A stretch of DNA of 64,000 bases, taken from contig NZ_CP149574.1 in the NCBI RefSeq assembly GCF_037890675.1, positions 3,448,874 to 3,512,873 of the forward strand. The letters are read 5' to 3'. The position numbers and the translations under genes are program-made. Below are positions 9,503 through 17,455 of the stretch, piece by piece. Source of the stretch: Methylovirgula sp. 4M-Z18. GTDB lineage: Bacteria; Pseudomonadota; Alphaproteobacteria; Rhizobiales; Beijerinckiaceae. Position 1 is the first letter of the stretch. Each line of letters opens with the position of its first letter. Below the pieces are notes generated by a model, which did no database searches, was not told the DNA's origin, and saw only the letters and a program-made list of their open reading frames with translations.

Positions 9503-11215
9503 TCACTCCGCCAACACCCGCACCGGTGGAAAGGTGATTTCGATCAGCGTGCCTTCCTGCTTCTTGCTGCGGATGCTGAAGCGGGCGTGATTGGCCTCGA
9601 CCAGGGCGCGCGTCAGCGGCAGGCCGAGGCCCGTTCCGGGAACCTTGCGGGCCGTCTCGAGCTGCCGGAACGGCTCCATCGCCATCTCGATCTCGCTCTC
9701 CGACATGCCGATGCCGGTGTCGCGCACGCGGATCACCGCATGGCCGGCGTCGGTCAGCGCGGTCGAGACGATCACTTGTCCGCCCGGCTCGTTGAATTTC
9801 ACCGCATTGGAGAGAAGATTGAGCACGATCTGTTTGACCGAGCGCTCATCGGCGAGCACATGGGGGAGGTGCGGCGCGAGCGAGACGCGGGTGACGATGC
9901 GGGCCTGATTGGCCTGCGGCTGCATCAGCGACACGCAATCGGTCATGACGCGATTGACGTCGACGCTGACGAACTGCAGCTCGAGCTTGCCCGCTTCGAT
10001 CTTCGACAGATCGAGCAGGTCGTTCACCAGGCTCATCACATGGGTGCCCGAGGCGTGAATGTCCTGCACGTAATCCTTGTAGCGGCCATTGCCGATCGGC
10101 CCGAACTGCTCATCCCGGATCACTTCGGCGAAACCGAGGATGGCATTCAGCGGCGTGCGGATTTCGTGGCTGATCTTGGCGAGGAAATCCGACTTCTGCG
10201 CGCTCGCCTTTTCGGCAAGCTTCTTGGCCTCGCTCAGGTCCCGCTCCGCCTTTTTCCACTGGGTCATGTCGCGCAAGACCGCGCAGAATTTGACCTCCTC
10301 CGTGCCGATTCGCCCCAAAGTCAAGAACAGCGGGATCATGCCGCCCTGCCGCTCCAGCCCGATGACCTCGCGCCCGTCATTCATGACTGCCGCGACACCG
10401 CCCGCTCTCAGCCCCTGCAAATACTCATGTGCCGCGGCGTGGGAGTCTGGGCTCAGCAGGACGGTGAAGGGCAGGCCGATCGCGTCCTGCTGCTCGCGGC
10501 CGAACAAGGCCTCGGCGGCGCGGTTGAGCGACACGATCCGGCCCGCCTGGTCGAGCACCGCGACGCCGTCGGTGGCCGTGTCCAGAATGGCATGCAGTTC
10601 GCGCAATTCGGCGGCGCGGGCGCGCAACTCAGCCTCGAAGGCTTCGACGCGCGGCGCGAATTCGGCTTGCCGCGACCGGCGGAACGACATCAGACTCGCC
10701 GGCATGCCGTCCCAGTCGATGGTCTGCATGCGCCCGTCGACCGAGATCACCTGGCCGTCCCGGGTCGCCAGCGCGATCGCACCGCCGTCCATGGCACCAC
10801 GCTCGGCCGCGCGCCGGCCTTGGAACATCTGCTCCAAGCCGCCATGGGCGTAGAAACGGTCAATATCGCTATGGCCAAGCAGGTCGAGCAAGGTCCGGTT
10901 GGCGAAAATCGGTACTTCCCCGCGGCTGACGAGAATGCCGATCGGCAGCCGGTCGAGCAGGGCTGCCGCGTTGCGGGCAAAGGATTGGTCGGCCCCGGCG
11001 GACGCCTGGGGTTTCACCGGCGCGGGCGCCGACACAGGGGGCGTTTCCTCTATCCAGCCGCCGAGCGCCCGGGCGATCTCATCGAAGGCGTTGCGCTCGT
11101 CGGACGAAAGCTGCGGCTCGCCGCCTGCCTCCGCCGCTTTATCCTCAACGGGCGGCGACGGCTCGTCCGGGGCCGATGCGGAGAGCGCGCGCAGATGATC
11201 CGTCAATGTCGACAT
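9503..11215 (-). CDS. PAS-domain sensor histidine kinase of the PdhS/DivJ/PleC type
   Basis: 570-residue kinase without clear membrane segments. PAS-like regions occupy about 90-170 and 205-320, followed by a coiled-coil linker and the HisKA box KISHEIRTPLNAILGFAEVI with the phospho-accepting His. It continues with EQFGPIGN-x-RYKDY, the sequence typical of kinases that act on DivK. The ATPase domain has NLLSNAVKF, DTGIGM and GTGLGLPL. It therefore probably belongs to the alphaproteobacterial cell-cycle kinase group. A TTAA-N7-TTAA CtrA-type box sits 49 bp upstream of the start. Which member (PdhS, DivJ or PleC) cannot be decided. Confidence 0.85.
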   Translation of the reverse strand: MSTLTDHLRALSASAPDEPSPPVEDKAAEAGGEPQLSSDERNAFDEIARALGGWIEETPPVSAPAPVKPQASAGADQSFARNAAALLDRLPIGILVSRGEVPIFANRTLLDLLGHSDIDRFYAHGGLEQMFQGRRAAERGAMDGGAIALATRDGQVISVDGRMQTIDWDGMPASLMSFRRSRQAEFAPRVEAFEAELRARAAELRELHAILDTATDGVAVLDQAGRIVSLNRAAEALFGREQQDAIGLPFTVLLSPDSHAAAHEYLQGLRAGGVAAVMNDGREVIGLERQGGMIPLFLTLGRIGTEEVKFCAVLRDMTQWKKAERDLSEAKKLAEKASAQKSDFLAKISHEIRTPLNAILGFAEVIRDEQFGPIGNGRYKDYVQDIHASGTHVMSLVNDLLDLSKIEAGKLELQFVSVDVNRVMTDCVSLMQPQANQARIVTRVSLAPHLPHVLADERSVKQIVLNLLSNAVKFNEPGGQVIVSTALTDAGHAVIRVRDTGIGMSESEIEMAMEPFRQLETARKVPGTGLGLPLTRALVEANHARFSIRSKKQEGTLIEITFPPVRVLAE

Positions 11216-11263
11216 GGAACGATCAGTCCTCGCCCCTCGCTTAGGTCCGGCCCGCCGGAACCG

Positions 11264-11278
11264 TTAAGGAAATCTTAA
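11264..11278 (-). promoter_or_regulatory. CtrA-type box (TTAA-N7-TTAA)
   Basis: On the minus strand the site reads TTAAGATTTCCTTAA, a full TTAA-N7-TTAA match to the CtrA consensus, 49 bp upstream of the histidine kinase start codon. The position is compatible with promoter control. Confidence 0.5.
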
Positions 11279-11370
11279 TCGCCGCCAACCGGTCCGTCCA
11301 ATGCCGCGCGCTGCTATGCCCATATTTCATTGCTCTCATGCTTAACACGCGATATTGCGTCGCACAATTT

Positions 11371-11385
11371 TGTTGCAATGCAACA
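11371..11385. promoter_or_regulatory. PhaR-like palindrome upstream of the phasins
   Basis: A perfect palindrome, TGTTGC-AAT-GCAACA, lies about 170 bp upstream of the first phasin. Its TGC-N3-GCA core resembles operators of the polyhydroxyalkanoate regulator PhaR described for alphaproteobacterial phasin genes. Assignment is by similarity to that pattern only. Confidence 0.45.
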
Positions 11386-11556
11386 TAGACTGTCGTATAA
11401 GACTGCCTATTGACGATGCAGCACCAGACAAGACGCATCTTTAAGTCACAATAGAGATGCTAGGGATGGTTACGGTTCTCCAAGGGCTACCGCTGCGACG
11501 TCCAACACAACGGACATGGACCGCGTGTCGGCCCGTAACCCGCAACAGGAGCTCAT

Positions 11557-11928
11557 ATGACCAACCTTCCTAACTACCAGATCCCCACCGAAATGCGCGA
11601 TTTCGCCGAGAAGAGCGTCGACCAAGCCCGCAAGGCTTTCGAAGGCTTCATGACCGCAGCGCAGAAGGCTGCCGGCTCGGCTGAAGACGCTGCTTCGAAC
11701 GCCCAGACGAACGTGAAGGGTCTCACCACCAAGGCGATCACCGCTGCCGAGACCAACATCAACGCTGCTTTCGATCTGGCCCAGAAGCTGGTTCGCGCCA
11801 AGGACCTGCAGGAAGTTATCGCGCTGCAGACGGAATTCGCCAAGTCCCAGATGGCCAACATCCAGGCCCAGGCGAAGGAATTCGGCACGATCGTGCAGAA
11901 CGCCGCCTCCTCCGTGACCAAGAAGTAA
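11557..11928 (+). CDS. phasin
   Basis: 123-residue, Ala/Lys/Glu-rich, wholly helical protein of the Phasin_2 family. The core reads ALQTEFAKSQMANIQAQAKE, typical of granule-coating phasins that stabilise polyhydroxyalkanoate inclusions. It begins MTNLPNYQIPTEMRDFAEKS, a common rhizobial phasin N-terminus, and has an AGGAG ribosome site. A second phasin follows 32 bp downstream, probably in the same transcript. Confidence 0.9.
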   Translation: MTNLPNYQIPTEMRDFAEKSVDQARKAFEGFMTAAQKAAGSAEDAASNAQTNVKGLTTKAITAAETNINAAFDLAQKLVRAKDLQEVIALQTEFAKSQMANIQAQAKEFGTIVQNAASSVTKK

Positions 11929-11960
11929 TCGGCTTCCATCTTTCGAGAAAGGACCAACCA

Positions 11961-12500
11961 ATGGCCAATCCTCCGAAAAAGACTGCCCCGAAGGCTGACG
12001 CCGTGACGGAAGCTGCACCGCTCGAAGTGGCTGCAGAACAACCCGCCCTCGAGTTGGCTGCCGAACCTGCCAAGGTGACCCAGCTGTTCGACGTCGCTTC
12101 GGCTCCGGTGCGCGAAATCCAGGAAAACGTCCGCAAGGCGACCGAAAAGAGCGTCGAGGACACCCGCGCGGCTTACGCCCGCGTGAAGACCGTGGCGGAA
12201 GATGCGACGAGCTCGCTCGAAGCCAGCTACGCCGCCGCCACCAAGGGCATCGTTGCCCTCAACACCAAGGCGCTCGAAGCTGTCCGCACCAACACGGAAG
12301 CCGCTTTCGACTTTGCCAAGGCTCTGTTCGGCGCCAAGACGGTCGCCGAGGCGATCAACCTGCAGACCGAGCATGCTCGCAAGACCTTTGAGACTGTCAC
12401 CGCACAGTCGAAGGAACTCGCAGCCCTCGCTCAGAAGGTTGCGACGGACAGTGTCGAGCCGCTGAAGACCAGCGTCTCCAAGGCTTTTTCGGCGCATTAA
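11961..12500 (+). CDS. phasin, longer paralogue
   Basis: 179-residue phasin with an N-terminal Ala/Pro/Glu extension (about 1-45) that the first phasin lacks, followed by the same helical core: NTEAAFDFAKALFGAKTVAEAINLQTEHARK parallels NINAAFDLAQKLVRAKDLQEVIALQTEFAK. The pair looks like a tandem duplication. AGAAAGGA precedes the ATG, and a strong intrinsic terminator lies 26 bp after the stop. Confidence 0.9.
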   Translation: MANPPKKTAPKADAVTEAAPLEVAAEQPALELAAEPAKVTQLFDVASAPVREIQENVRKATEKSVEDTRAAYARVKTVAEDATSSLEASYAAATKGIVALNTKALEAVRTNTEAAFDFAKALFGAKTVAEAINLQTEHARKTFETVTAQSKELAALAQKVATDSVEPLKTSVSKAFSAH

Positions 12501-12525
12501 CTCCCTCCCCGATGCGCCCAACTCG

Positions 12526-12556
12526 AACGCCGCCCATTGGGGCGGCGTTTTTTATT
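12526..12556 (+). terminator. intrinsic terminator after the phasins
   Basis: Stem CGCCGCCC / GGGCGGCG with a 4-base loop and flanking A-T pairs, followed by TTTTTTATT. A textbook rho-independent terminator for the phasin operon. Confidence 0.9.
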
Positions 12557-12601
12557 GTCCAGCGCCCTCAAACTTGCCGTCGCGCGTCGCCAAGAGTATC
12601 G

Positions 12602-12707
12602 CTAGAGCATTTTCCAGAAAAGTTGCCCGACTTTTCGATTAAGAAAATGCGACAAAACAAAGAAGCGGGGCAATTTTGTGTTTCTGAAAGAACGCAAAAT
12701 GCTCTAG
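12602..12707 (+). repeat. 106-bp CTAGAGCATTTTCC repeat, copy 1
   Basis: Begins CTAGAGCATTTTCCAGAAAA and ends AACGCAAAATGCTCTAG, so its ends are inverted (CTAGAGCATTTT / AAAATGCTCTAG). An almost identical copy of exactly the same length lies at 21885-21990, and a decayed inverted copy at 13206-13313. It is A/T-rich compared with its surroundings and carries no gene. Confidence 0.9.
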
Positions 12708-12741
12708 CCATCGCGCATTGCGGAATGATTGGGGAAAAGGA

Positions 12742-13194
12742 TTGGCGGACGGACAGAAGACATCGGCAGCAGGCATGCCGGAGCTGGAAACCGAATCGGT
12801 TCACGCGGACCGCTTCGAGAAAGCCCGTTCGGCCCGCGGCAGCGCGATGCTGGAAGATTATGTCGAACTGATCGACGACCTTGTCACCGCCCATGGCGAA
12901 GCCCGCACCACCGAGATCGCCCGCCGTCTGGGTGTCGCCCATCCGACCGCCGTCAAAGTCATCACCCGCTTGAAGCAAAGGGGCCTTGCCACGGCCCGCC
13001 CCTATCGCGGCATCTTCCTGACCGACGAAGGCCGCGCCATGGCCGAACGCGTCCGCGCGCGGCATCGTTGCGTCGTCGAGGTGCTCCTCGCTATCGGCGT
13101 ACCGCGCGAGGCCGCGGAAGCCGACGCCGAGGGCATCGAGCATTACGTGTCGGACGAGACCCTCAAGGCGTTTGAGAAATTCGTGCGGAAGTGA
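12742..13194 (+). CDS. mntR: MntR-like DtxR-family manganese regulator
   Basis: Winged-helix metalloregulator expected to repress mntH when loaded with Mn(II). The DNA-binding half reads DYVELIDDLVTAHGEARTTE then ARRLGVAHPTAVKVITRL and PYRGIFLTDEG. Metal ligands are expected in the first helix, in ARHRCVVEVLL, and in the AEGIEHYVS stretch, matching enterobacterial MntR. Length (about 150 aa) is normal for MntR and lacks the SH3 domain of DtxR/IdeR. The start is uncertain: TTG at 12742 has a GGGGAAAAGGA site, while ATG at 12775 is the conservative alternative. Inverted copies of the 106-bp repeat flank the gene. Confidence 0.85.
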   Translation: MADGQKTSAAGMPELETESVHADRFEKARSARGSAMLEDYVELIDDLVTAHGEARTTEIARRLGVAHPTAVKVITRLKQRGLATARPYRGIFLTDEGRAMAERVRARHRCVVEVLLAIGVPREAAEADAEGIEHYVSDETLKAFEKFVRK

Positions 13195-13205
13195 GGCTGT
13201 CCCGC

Positions 13206-13313
13206 AAAAGCAATTTGTATTGTTCTAAATTTTTGTTTTGTCGCATTTTTTCGCTCACGCGGACCTGCGGTTCTTAAACGAAAAGTCGAATAACTTTTCT
13301 GGAAAATGCTTTA
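13206..13313 (-). repeat. decayed inverted copy of the 106-bp repeat
   Basis: Read on the minus strand it begins AGCATTTTCCAGAAAAGTT, continues with CGACTTTTCGTTTAAGAA, then a short insertion, then AAAATGCGACAAAACAAA, the same order as the 106-bp repeat. The stop codon of the neighbouring LysR gene (13311-13313) lies in its edge. Confidence 0.65.
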
Positions 13314-14213
13314 ATCGAAACTGAATGTTGATCGAATAATTTCCGTCAGAGCGTCCGTGTACGGCTGGACCGCGCTCCTGCTCTTGATCACGATGACGAC
13401 GTCGTCCGGCAGCGATGGAAGGCCTTCGCCGTCCTCGACCACACGCAAACCCGGTGGCAACCGTCGGCCTGTGGTGACCGTGACGGCTCCGCCCGCCGCT
13501 ACCGGTGCGTAGAGACCTTCCAATGCAACCGCCGACGCGACGATGCGGTAGGGCATCCCCGTCTGCTCGAGCGCCCGGAGCGTGGCGCCGCGCCAATAAC
13601 AATCGTCCATCCACGGGGGCTGCCAAGGACAATTGCCCGGCGTGAGGCAGAGCGGAAGCGGACGCTGAACGTGCACCGGGTACTCGATCGAGGTCACCCA
13701 TCTGAGCGGACCGCGCCAGATTTCCGTCGAGGGCCAGTTCCTCGGTTTGCTACTGGCCTGGCACAGCACAAGGTCGAACATCCCGTCGCGGATGTGGGGT
13801 GTGAGCTGACACGAGTATCCTTCCGTGACTTCGACGAGGGCGTTCGGGAACGCCTCACGAAATCTCTCCAAAGTGTCCGAAAGGTAACAAGAAATATAAC
13901 CCGATGATGTGCCCAACCGAACTGTGGCGGGAAGGTCGGGAGAAGACACCGCCCGCAACGCCTCGTCGTTGAGCTTGAGCATTGAGCGCGCGCTTTCGAC
14001 CAGGATGCGCCCTTGCGACGTCAGCTCGACGGGGCCGCCTTTCGACCGAACCACGAGAGATTGTCCGACAAGACCTTCAAGCTTTTGCACCTGGAGCGTG
14101 ACGGCGGATTGAGTCCGTCCGACACGTTCGGCCGCTTTCGTGAAACTCGCCTCCTCGGCGATGCAAACGAGCGTGCGCAAAAGTTCCAGATCGAGAGCCG
14201 GACGCTGCGCCAT
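13311..14213 (-). CDS. LysR-family transcriptional regulator
   Basis: 300-residue LTTR. The N-terminal helix-turn-helix reads LDLELLRTLVCIAEEASFTKAAERVGRTQSAVTLQ (about 6-40, shown without its flanks), followed by a periplasmic-binding-like effector domain. The start at 14213 has GGGAG eight bases upstream; an ATG 33 bp earlier is in frame but has no such site. It is divergent from the DUF1127 gene (94 bp between starts), the usual layout for an LTTR and its target. The effector is unknown. Confidence 0.87.
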   Translation of the reverse strand: MAQRPALDLELLRTLVCIAEEASFTKAAERVGRTQSAVTLQVQKLEGLVGQSLVVRSKGGPVELTSQGRILVESARSMLKLNDEALRAVSSPDLPATVRLGTSSGYISCYLSDTLERFREAFPNALVEVTEGYSCQLTPHIRDGMFDLVLCQASSKPRNWPSTEIWRGPLRWVTSIEYPVHVQRPLPLCLTPGNCPWQPPWMDDCYWRGATLRALEQTGMPYRIVASAVALEGLYAPVAAGGAVTVTTGRRLPPGLRVVEDGEGLPSLPDDVVIVIKSRSAVQPYTDALTEIIRSTFSFD

Positions 14214-14307
14214 AATGAGTTCTCCCAATGAACTCGATGAGAACAACTCGTTTCCCTAAGCCGTCCACGTCACTCATACTCGGCGTCATTCCAAAAGGAG
14301 CACGCCC

Positions 14308-14631
14308 ATGATCAGCGTCGCGACACCGCACAAAGGAACCGTCATTCTAACAGGAATCTTTTCGCGGATCACCACCGCGTTCCAGGCGCTGACGGCTCGG
14401 GCCTCCATCCGGCTTTTCGACCGTGCCGAGCGGCAATGGTATTCGCTCGACGAACGGCTATTGCGCGACATTGGGGCTTCGCCATTTGAAGCGGAGAACG
14501 CCCGGCTCCATGCGCGATGGGCCGTACCGGAAGCCGCCGAAACAGACGCCGTCGCGAACCAAGGGCTGAGCGCCAACGCGTTCATGAGAGACATGAAGCG
14601 ACCGATTGGAAGTCGGCCGCGAAACTCATGA
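14308..14631 (+). CDS. DUF1127 domain protein
   Basis: 107-residue protein with the DUF1127 motif YSLDERLLRDIGASPFEAENARL at about 48-71 (split here by reading context). Such proteins are small, basic, and often stress- or metabolism-induced; some have been linked to RNA or phosphate and carbon metabolism in alphaproteobacteria, but this one has no assigned role. AAGGAG lies 8 bp before the ATG. It is divergent from a LysR regulator that probably controls it. Confidence 0.75.
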   Translation: MISVATPHKGTVILTGIFSRITTAFQALTARASIRLFDRAERQWYSLDERLLRDIGASPFEAENARLHARWAVPEAAETDAVANQGLSANAFMRDMKRPIGSRPRNS

Positions 14632-14677
14632 TTGCCTTGCCAGCGGGCGGACGAAGGCACGGCAGAAAATTCTCGCA

Positions 14678-16036
14678 TTAAACTGTACTGCGACGAAGCC
14701 CCTTCGGCTCCGGCCCGCCATAGGCCCAATCGAGCAGTTCCACCGTGTGAACGATCGGCACTTGCGCCTCGCCCTCCTGCATGGCGCGGCCGATTTGCGT
14801 GATGCAGCCGATATTGCCGGCGGCGATCGCATCCGGCTTCTGCCGCAGAATGTTCTTGGCCTTGCGCTGCCCGAGCTGCCGCGCAATCTCGGGCTGCAGA
14901 ATATTGTAGGTACCGGCCGAGCCGCAGCAGATATGCCCTTCCGGCACGTCCTTCACGCGAAAGCCAGCCGCCTGCAAAAGCTGTTTCGGCAGATCAGTGA
15001 TCTTCTGGCCGTGCTGCATGGAACACGCCGAATGATAGGCAAGCGTGAGATTCTGCGCCCGGCGCTCGAGCGGCAAGGGCGCGCGGCGCATCATCTCGCC
15101 CATTGGCGACAAGGCGCCCAGGAACTCGGTGATGTCCTGCGCCAGCGCCGCCACGCGCGGCGCCTTTTGCGCATAGGCCGGATCGTCGCGCAGCAGAAAG
15201 CCGTAATCCTTGACCATCGTGCCGCAGCCCGACGCGGTGATGAGAATGGCATCGAGCCCCTGCCCTTCGATCTCGCGCATCCAGGCATCGACATTGCGCT
15301 TCACGAAGGCGAGCGCCGCCGCTTCGCGCCCCAGGTGATGGGTCAGCGCGCCGCAACAGCCCTCCCCGCGCGGCACGACCACTTCGACGCCAAGCCGGTC
15401 GAGCAGGCGCAGGGCAGCCGCATTGGTTTCCGGCGACAGCACCTCCTGCGCACAGCCCGACAGAATAGCGACGCGCCGCTTCACCCGCGCCACCGGCAAG
15501 GTTTGCGGCTCGTGCCGTGCGGCACGAACAGGCGGGCTCGGCGGCGCGAGATCGAGCATCGCTTCGAGCCGCGCGCCGACATTCGGGATCTTCGCGACGA
15601 GCGGCCGGAACGGCCGCGCGACCGCGGCGCCGAGCAGCGCCAGCCGGAAGCGGTTGGGATAGGGCAGGATCTGCGCGAGCAGCCCGCGCAAGAGCCGCTC
15701 CTGCCAGGGCCGCCGATAGGTGCGCTCGATATGCGCGCGCGCATGATCGACGAGATGCATGTAATGCACGCCGGACGGACAGGTCGTCATGCACGAGAGG
15801 CACGACAGGCAACGGTCGATATGCGTCACCACCTCGCGCGTGGCCGGACGGCCGTTTTCCAGCATGTCCTTCATCAGATAGATGCGGCCGCGCGGCGAAT
15901 CAAGCTCGTCGCCGAGCAAAAGATAGGTCGGACAGGTCGCCGTGCAGAAGCCGCAATGGACGCAGGAGCGCAAGATCTTCTCCGATTCCCGCATATGCGG
16001 ATCGGCCAATTGCTGCGCGGTGAAATTCGTCTGCAT
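14678..16036 (-). CDS. glcF: glycolate oxidase iron-sulfur subunit GlcF
   Basis: 452-residue subunit with two N-terminal 4Fe-4S motifs (CVHCGFCTATCPTY and CLSCLSCMTTCPSGV) and two C-terminal CCG domains (GCCGALTHH and HICCGSAGTYN). It passes electrons from GlcD/GlcE toward the quinone pool during glycolate oxidation to glyoxylate. The start codon directly abuts the glcE stop, so translation is coupled. Length agrees with the longer alphaproteobacterial GlcF. Confidence 0.93.
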   Translation of the reverse strand: MQTNFTAQQLADPHMRESEKILRSCVHCGFCTATCPTYLLLGDELDSPRGRIYLMKDMLENGRPATREVVTHIDRCLSCLSCMTTCPSGVHYMHLVDHARAHIERTYRRPWQERLLRGLLAQILPYPNRFRLALLGAAVARPFRPLVAKIPNVGARLEAMLDLAPPSPPVRAARHEPQTLPVARVKRRVAILSGCAQEVLSPETNAAALRLLDRLGVEVVVPRGEGCCGALTHHLGREAAALAFVKRNVDAWMREIEGQGLDAILITASGCGTMVKDYGFLLRDDPAYAQKAPRVAALAQDITEFLGALSPMGEMMRRAPLPLERRAQNLTLAYHSACSMQHGQKITDLPKQLLQAAGFRVKDVPEGHICCGSAGTYNILQPEIARQLGQRKAKNILRQKPDAIAAGNIGCITQIGRAMQEGEAQVPIVHTVELLDWAYGGPEPKGLRRSTV

Positions 16037-17221
16037 TTAGAGGCCTGGATACATGAGATCGGGATTGATGAGCCGCTGCGGATCGAACGCATGTTTCACG
16101 CTGCGCATCAGCTTCTCTTGCGCAGCCGGCAAGGGTGAGAACGGCGGCACGGCCTGGCGCAGCGCATCGGGCCCGCGCACCAGCGTCGCATGACCATTCA
16201 TGGCCGCGAGCGTGTCGCGAATGAGCGCCGCATTCTGTCCGCTCGGATCGGTGAACCAGATGAGTCCACCACCGAGATCGTAGAAATAGCGCGCGCCGTC
16301 GATCGCGCGCAAATGCGCGACGCAGGCGGCCGCATCGCTGGGCTTGACCGACAGACGCCAGAGCGGCGCCTCGGCCGGCGCGCTCAAGAATTCCACATCG
16401 CGCACGGCGCGCCAGAGCCGGTCGGCATCCGGCCCTTCAAGCGCCTCGCGCGGCGTCGCGTAAGCGGCAAAACGGCGGCGCAATTCGTCGATGCGATAGG
16501 AGACGGAAGCGTCAAACCCTTCGATGCGCAGCAGCGCACGCGAAAAATCGCGGCCGTGGCCGATGGGCAGATACGCGGCGCCGGTGATCTCGAACGGCGA
16601 GCCGAGCGCCTCGCCGAGCAGCCGGATCGCGCTCGCTTCATCGAGCCGCTTGTAAATGAGCGTCGCGACGCGCTCGGGCTTGGGCCGCAATTTGAACGTG
16701 ACTTCGGTGAGGAGCCCCAACGTGCCATAGGCACCGCAATGGACTTTGACGAGATCGAGGCCCGTCACGTTTTTCATCACCCGGCCGCCCGATTTCACGA
16801 TCTCGCCGCGCCCGTTCACGAAGCGCGCACCGATGAGGTGATCGCGCGCGGCGCCGGCATAGATGCGCCTGGGGCCGGAGGCATTCGTCGCCGCGAGCCC
16901 ACCCATGGTCGGCTCGCCGGTCGTGGCGAGAAGGGTGCGATGATCGAGCGGCTCGAAGGGGAGCATTTGGTTGTGCTGATCGATCAGCGCCAAGACCTCG
17001 CGCACCGGCGTGCCGCTGCGGGCGGAGATCACCATTTCGGCCGGCTCGTACAGCGTGACGCCGGTGAGGTTTTGCGTGGAGAGCTGCGCATCGGCCGCAA
17101 TGTCGCGCGCGAGCCTCGCCCGCGTGCCACCGCCAAGGATGCGGATCGTCTTTCCCGCTGCGGCACAATCGGAAATGAAGGCGGCAGCCTCAGCTTCGGA
17201 GGTGGGGAAAAAATCTGTCAC
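16037..17221 (-). CDS. glcE: glycolate oxidase FAD-binding subunit GlcE
   Basis: FAD-linked oxidase subunit with the PCMH-type FAD-binding region (IRILGGGTRARLARDI near 25-40; GEPTMGGLAATNASGPRR near 105-122) and NVTGLDLVKVHCGAYGTLGL downstream. I chose the GTG at 17221 (394 aa), which has AGGA nine bases before it. The frame extends to 17302, but that extra part is translated repeat DNA. It follows glcD after a 234-bp gap filled by a palindromic element. Confidence 0.9.
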   Translation of the reverse strand: MTDFFPTSEAEAAAFISDCAAAGKTIRILGGGTRARLARDIAADAQLSTQNLTGVTLYEPAEMVISARSGTPVREVLALIDQHNQMLPFEPLDHRTLLATTGEPTMGGLAATNASGPRRIYAGAARDHLIGARFVNGRGEIVKSGGRVMKNVTGLDLVKVHCGAYGTLGLLTEVTFKLRPKPERVATLIYKRLDEASAIRLLGEALGSPFEITGAAYLPIGHGRDFSRALLRIEGFDASVSYRIDELRRRFAAYATPREALEGPDADRLWRAVRDVEFLSAPAEAPLWRLSVKPSDAAACVAHLRAIDGARYFYDLGGGLIWFTDPSGQNAALIRDTLAAMNGHATLVRGPDALRQAVPPFSPLPAAQEKLMRSVKHAFDPQRLINPDLMYPGL

Positions 17222-17245
17222 GTCAAACGATCCTGCGAGATTGGC

Positions 17246-17400
17246 GTCCTTCTCCCAAAGGGAGAAGGTGGCACGCGCAGCGTGACGGATGAGGGGACCC
17301 AAGACTCATCATTGGCCGGAGTCTTGCGGTGGCTACTCTCGCAAGGGTGTCCCCTCATCCGACCGACTTCGTCGGCCACCTTCTCCCGATGGGAGAAGGG
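17246..17400. repeat. RIME-like mosaic palindrome inside the glc operon
   Basis: Outer arms are CTTCTCCC-GGGAGAAGG hairpins at both ends. Inner arms are GGATGAGGGGACCC and its partner GTCCCCTCATCC, around a central hairpin (AGACTC / GAGTCT). The same modules occur at 28922-29237. The element separates glcD from glcE. Confidence 0.8.
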
Positions 17401-17455
17401 GTCGCGCCGTATCGTTTCATCTAAAGCCGAATTTTTTAGTCCCATATATTTGTTC

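Larger units (their letters stand above)
11216..11556. other. 341-bp divergent control region, kinase / phasins
   Basis: No gene is seen here. The region separates the minus-strand kinase from the plus-strand phasins and holds a CtrA-type box near the kinase and a TGCAATGCAACA palindrome in the phasin half. The sequence is more A/T-rich than the surrounding genes. Confidence 0.6.

Noticed and set aside
9461-11278. Open frame of 605 codons on the plus strand
   Set aside because: Antisense to the histidine kinase, His/Arg-rich shadow composition, no family motif.
14606-16138. Open frame of 510 codons on the plus strand
   Set aside because: Antisense to glcF, with typical shadow composition (Arg, His, Ala, Gln).
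17222-17302. Upstream extension of the glcE frame
   Set aside because: Encoded by the mosaic repeat; GTG at 17221 has a better ribosome site and a family-like N-terminus.
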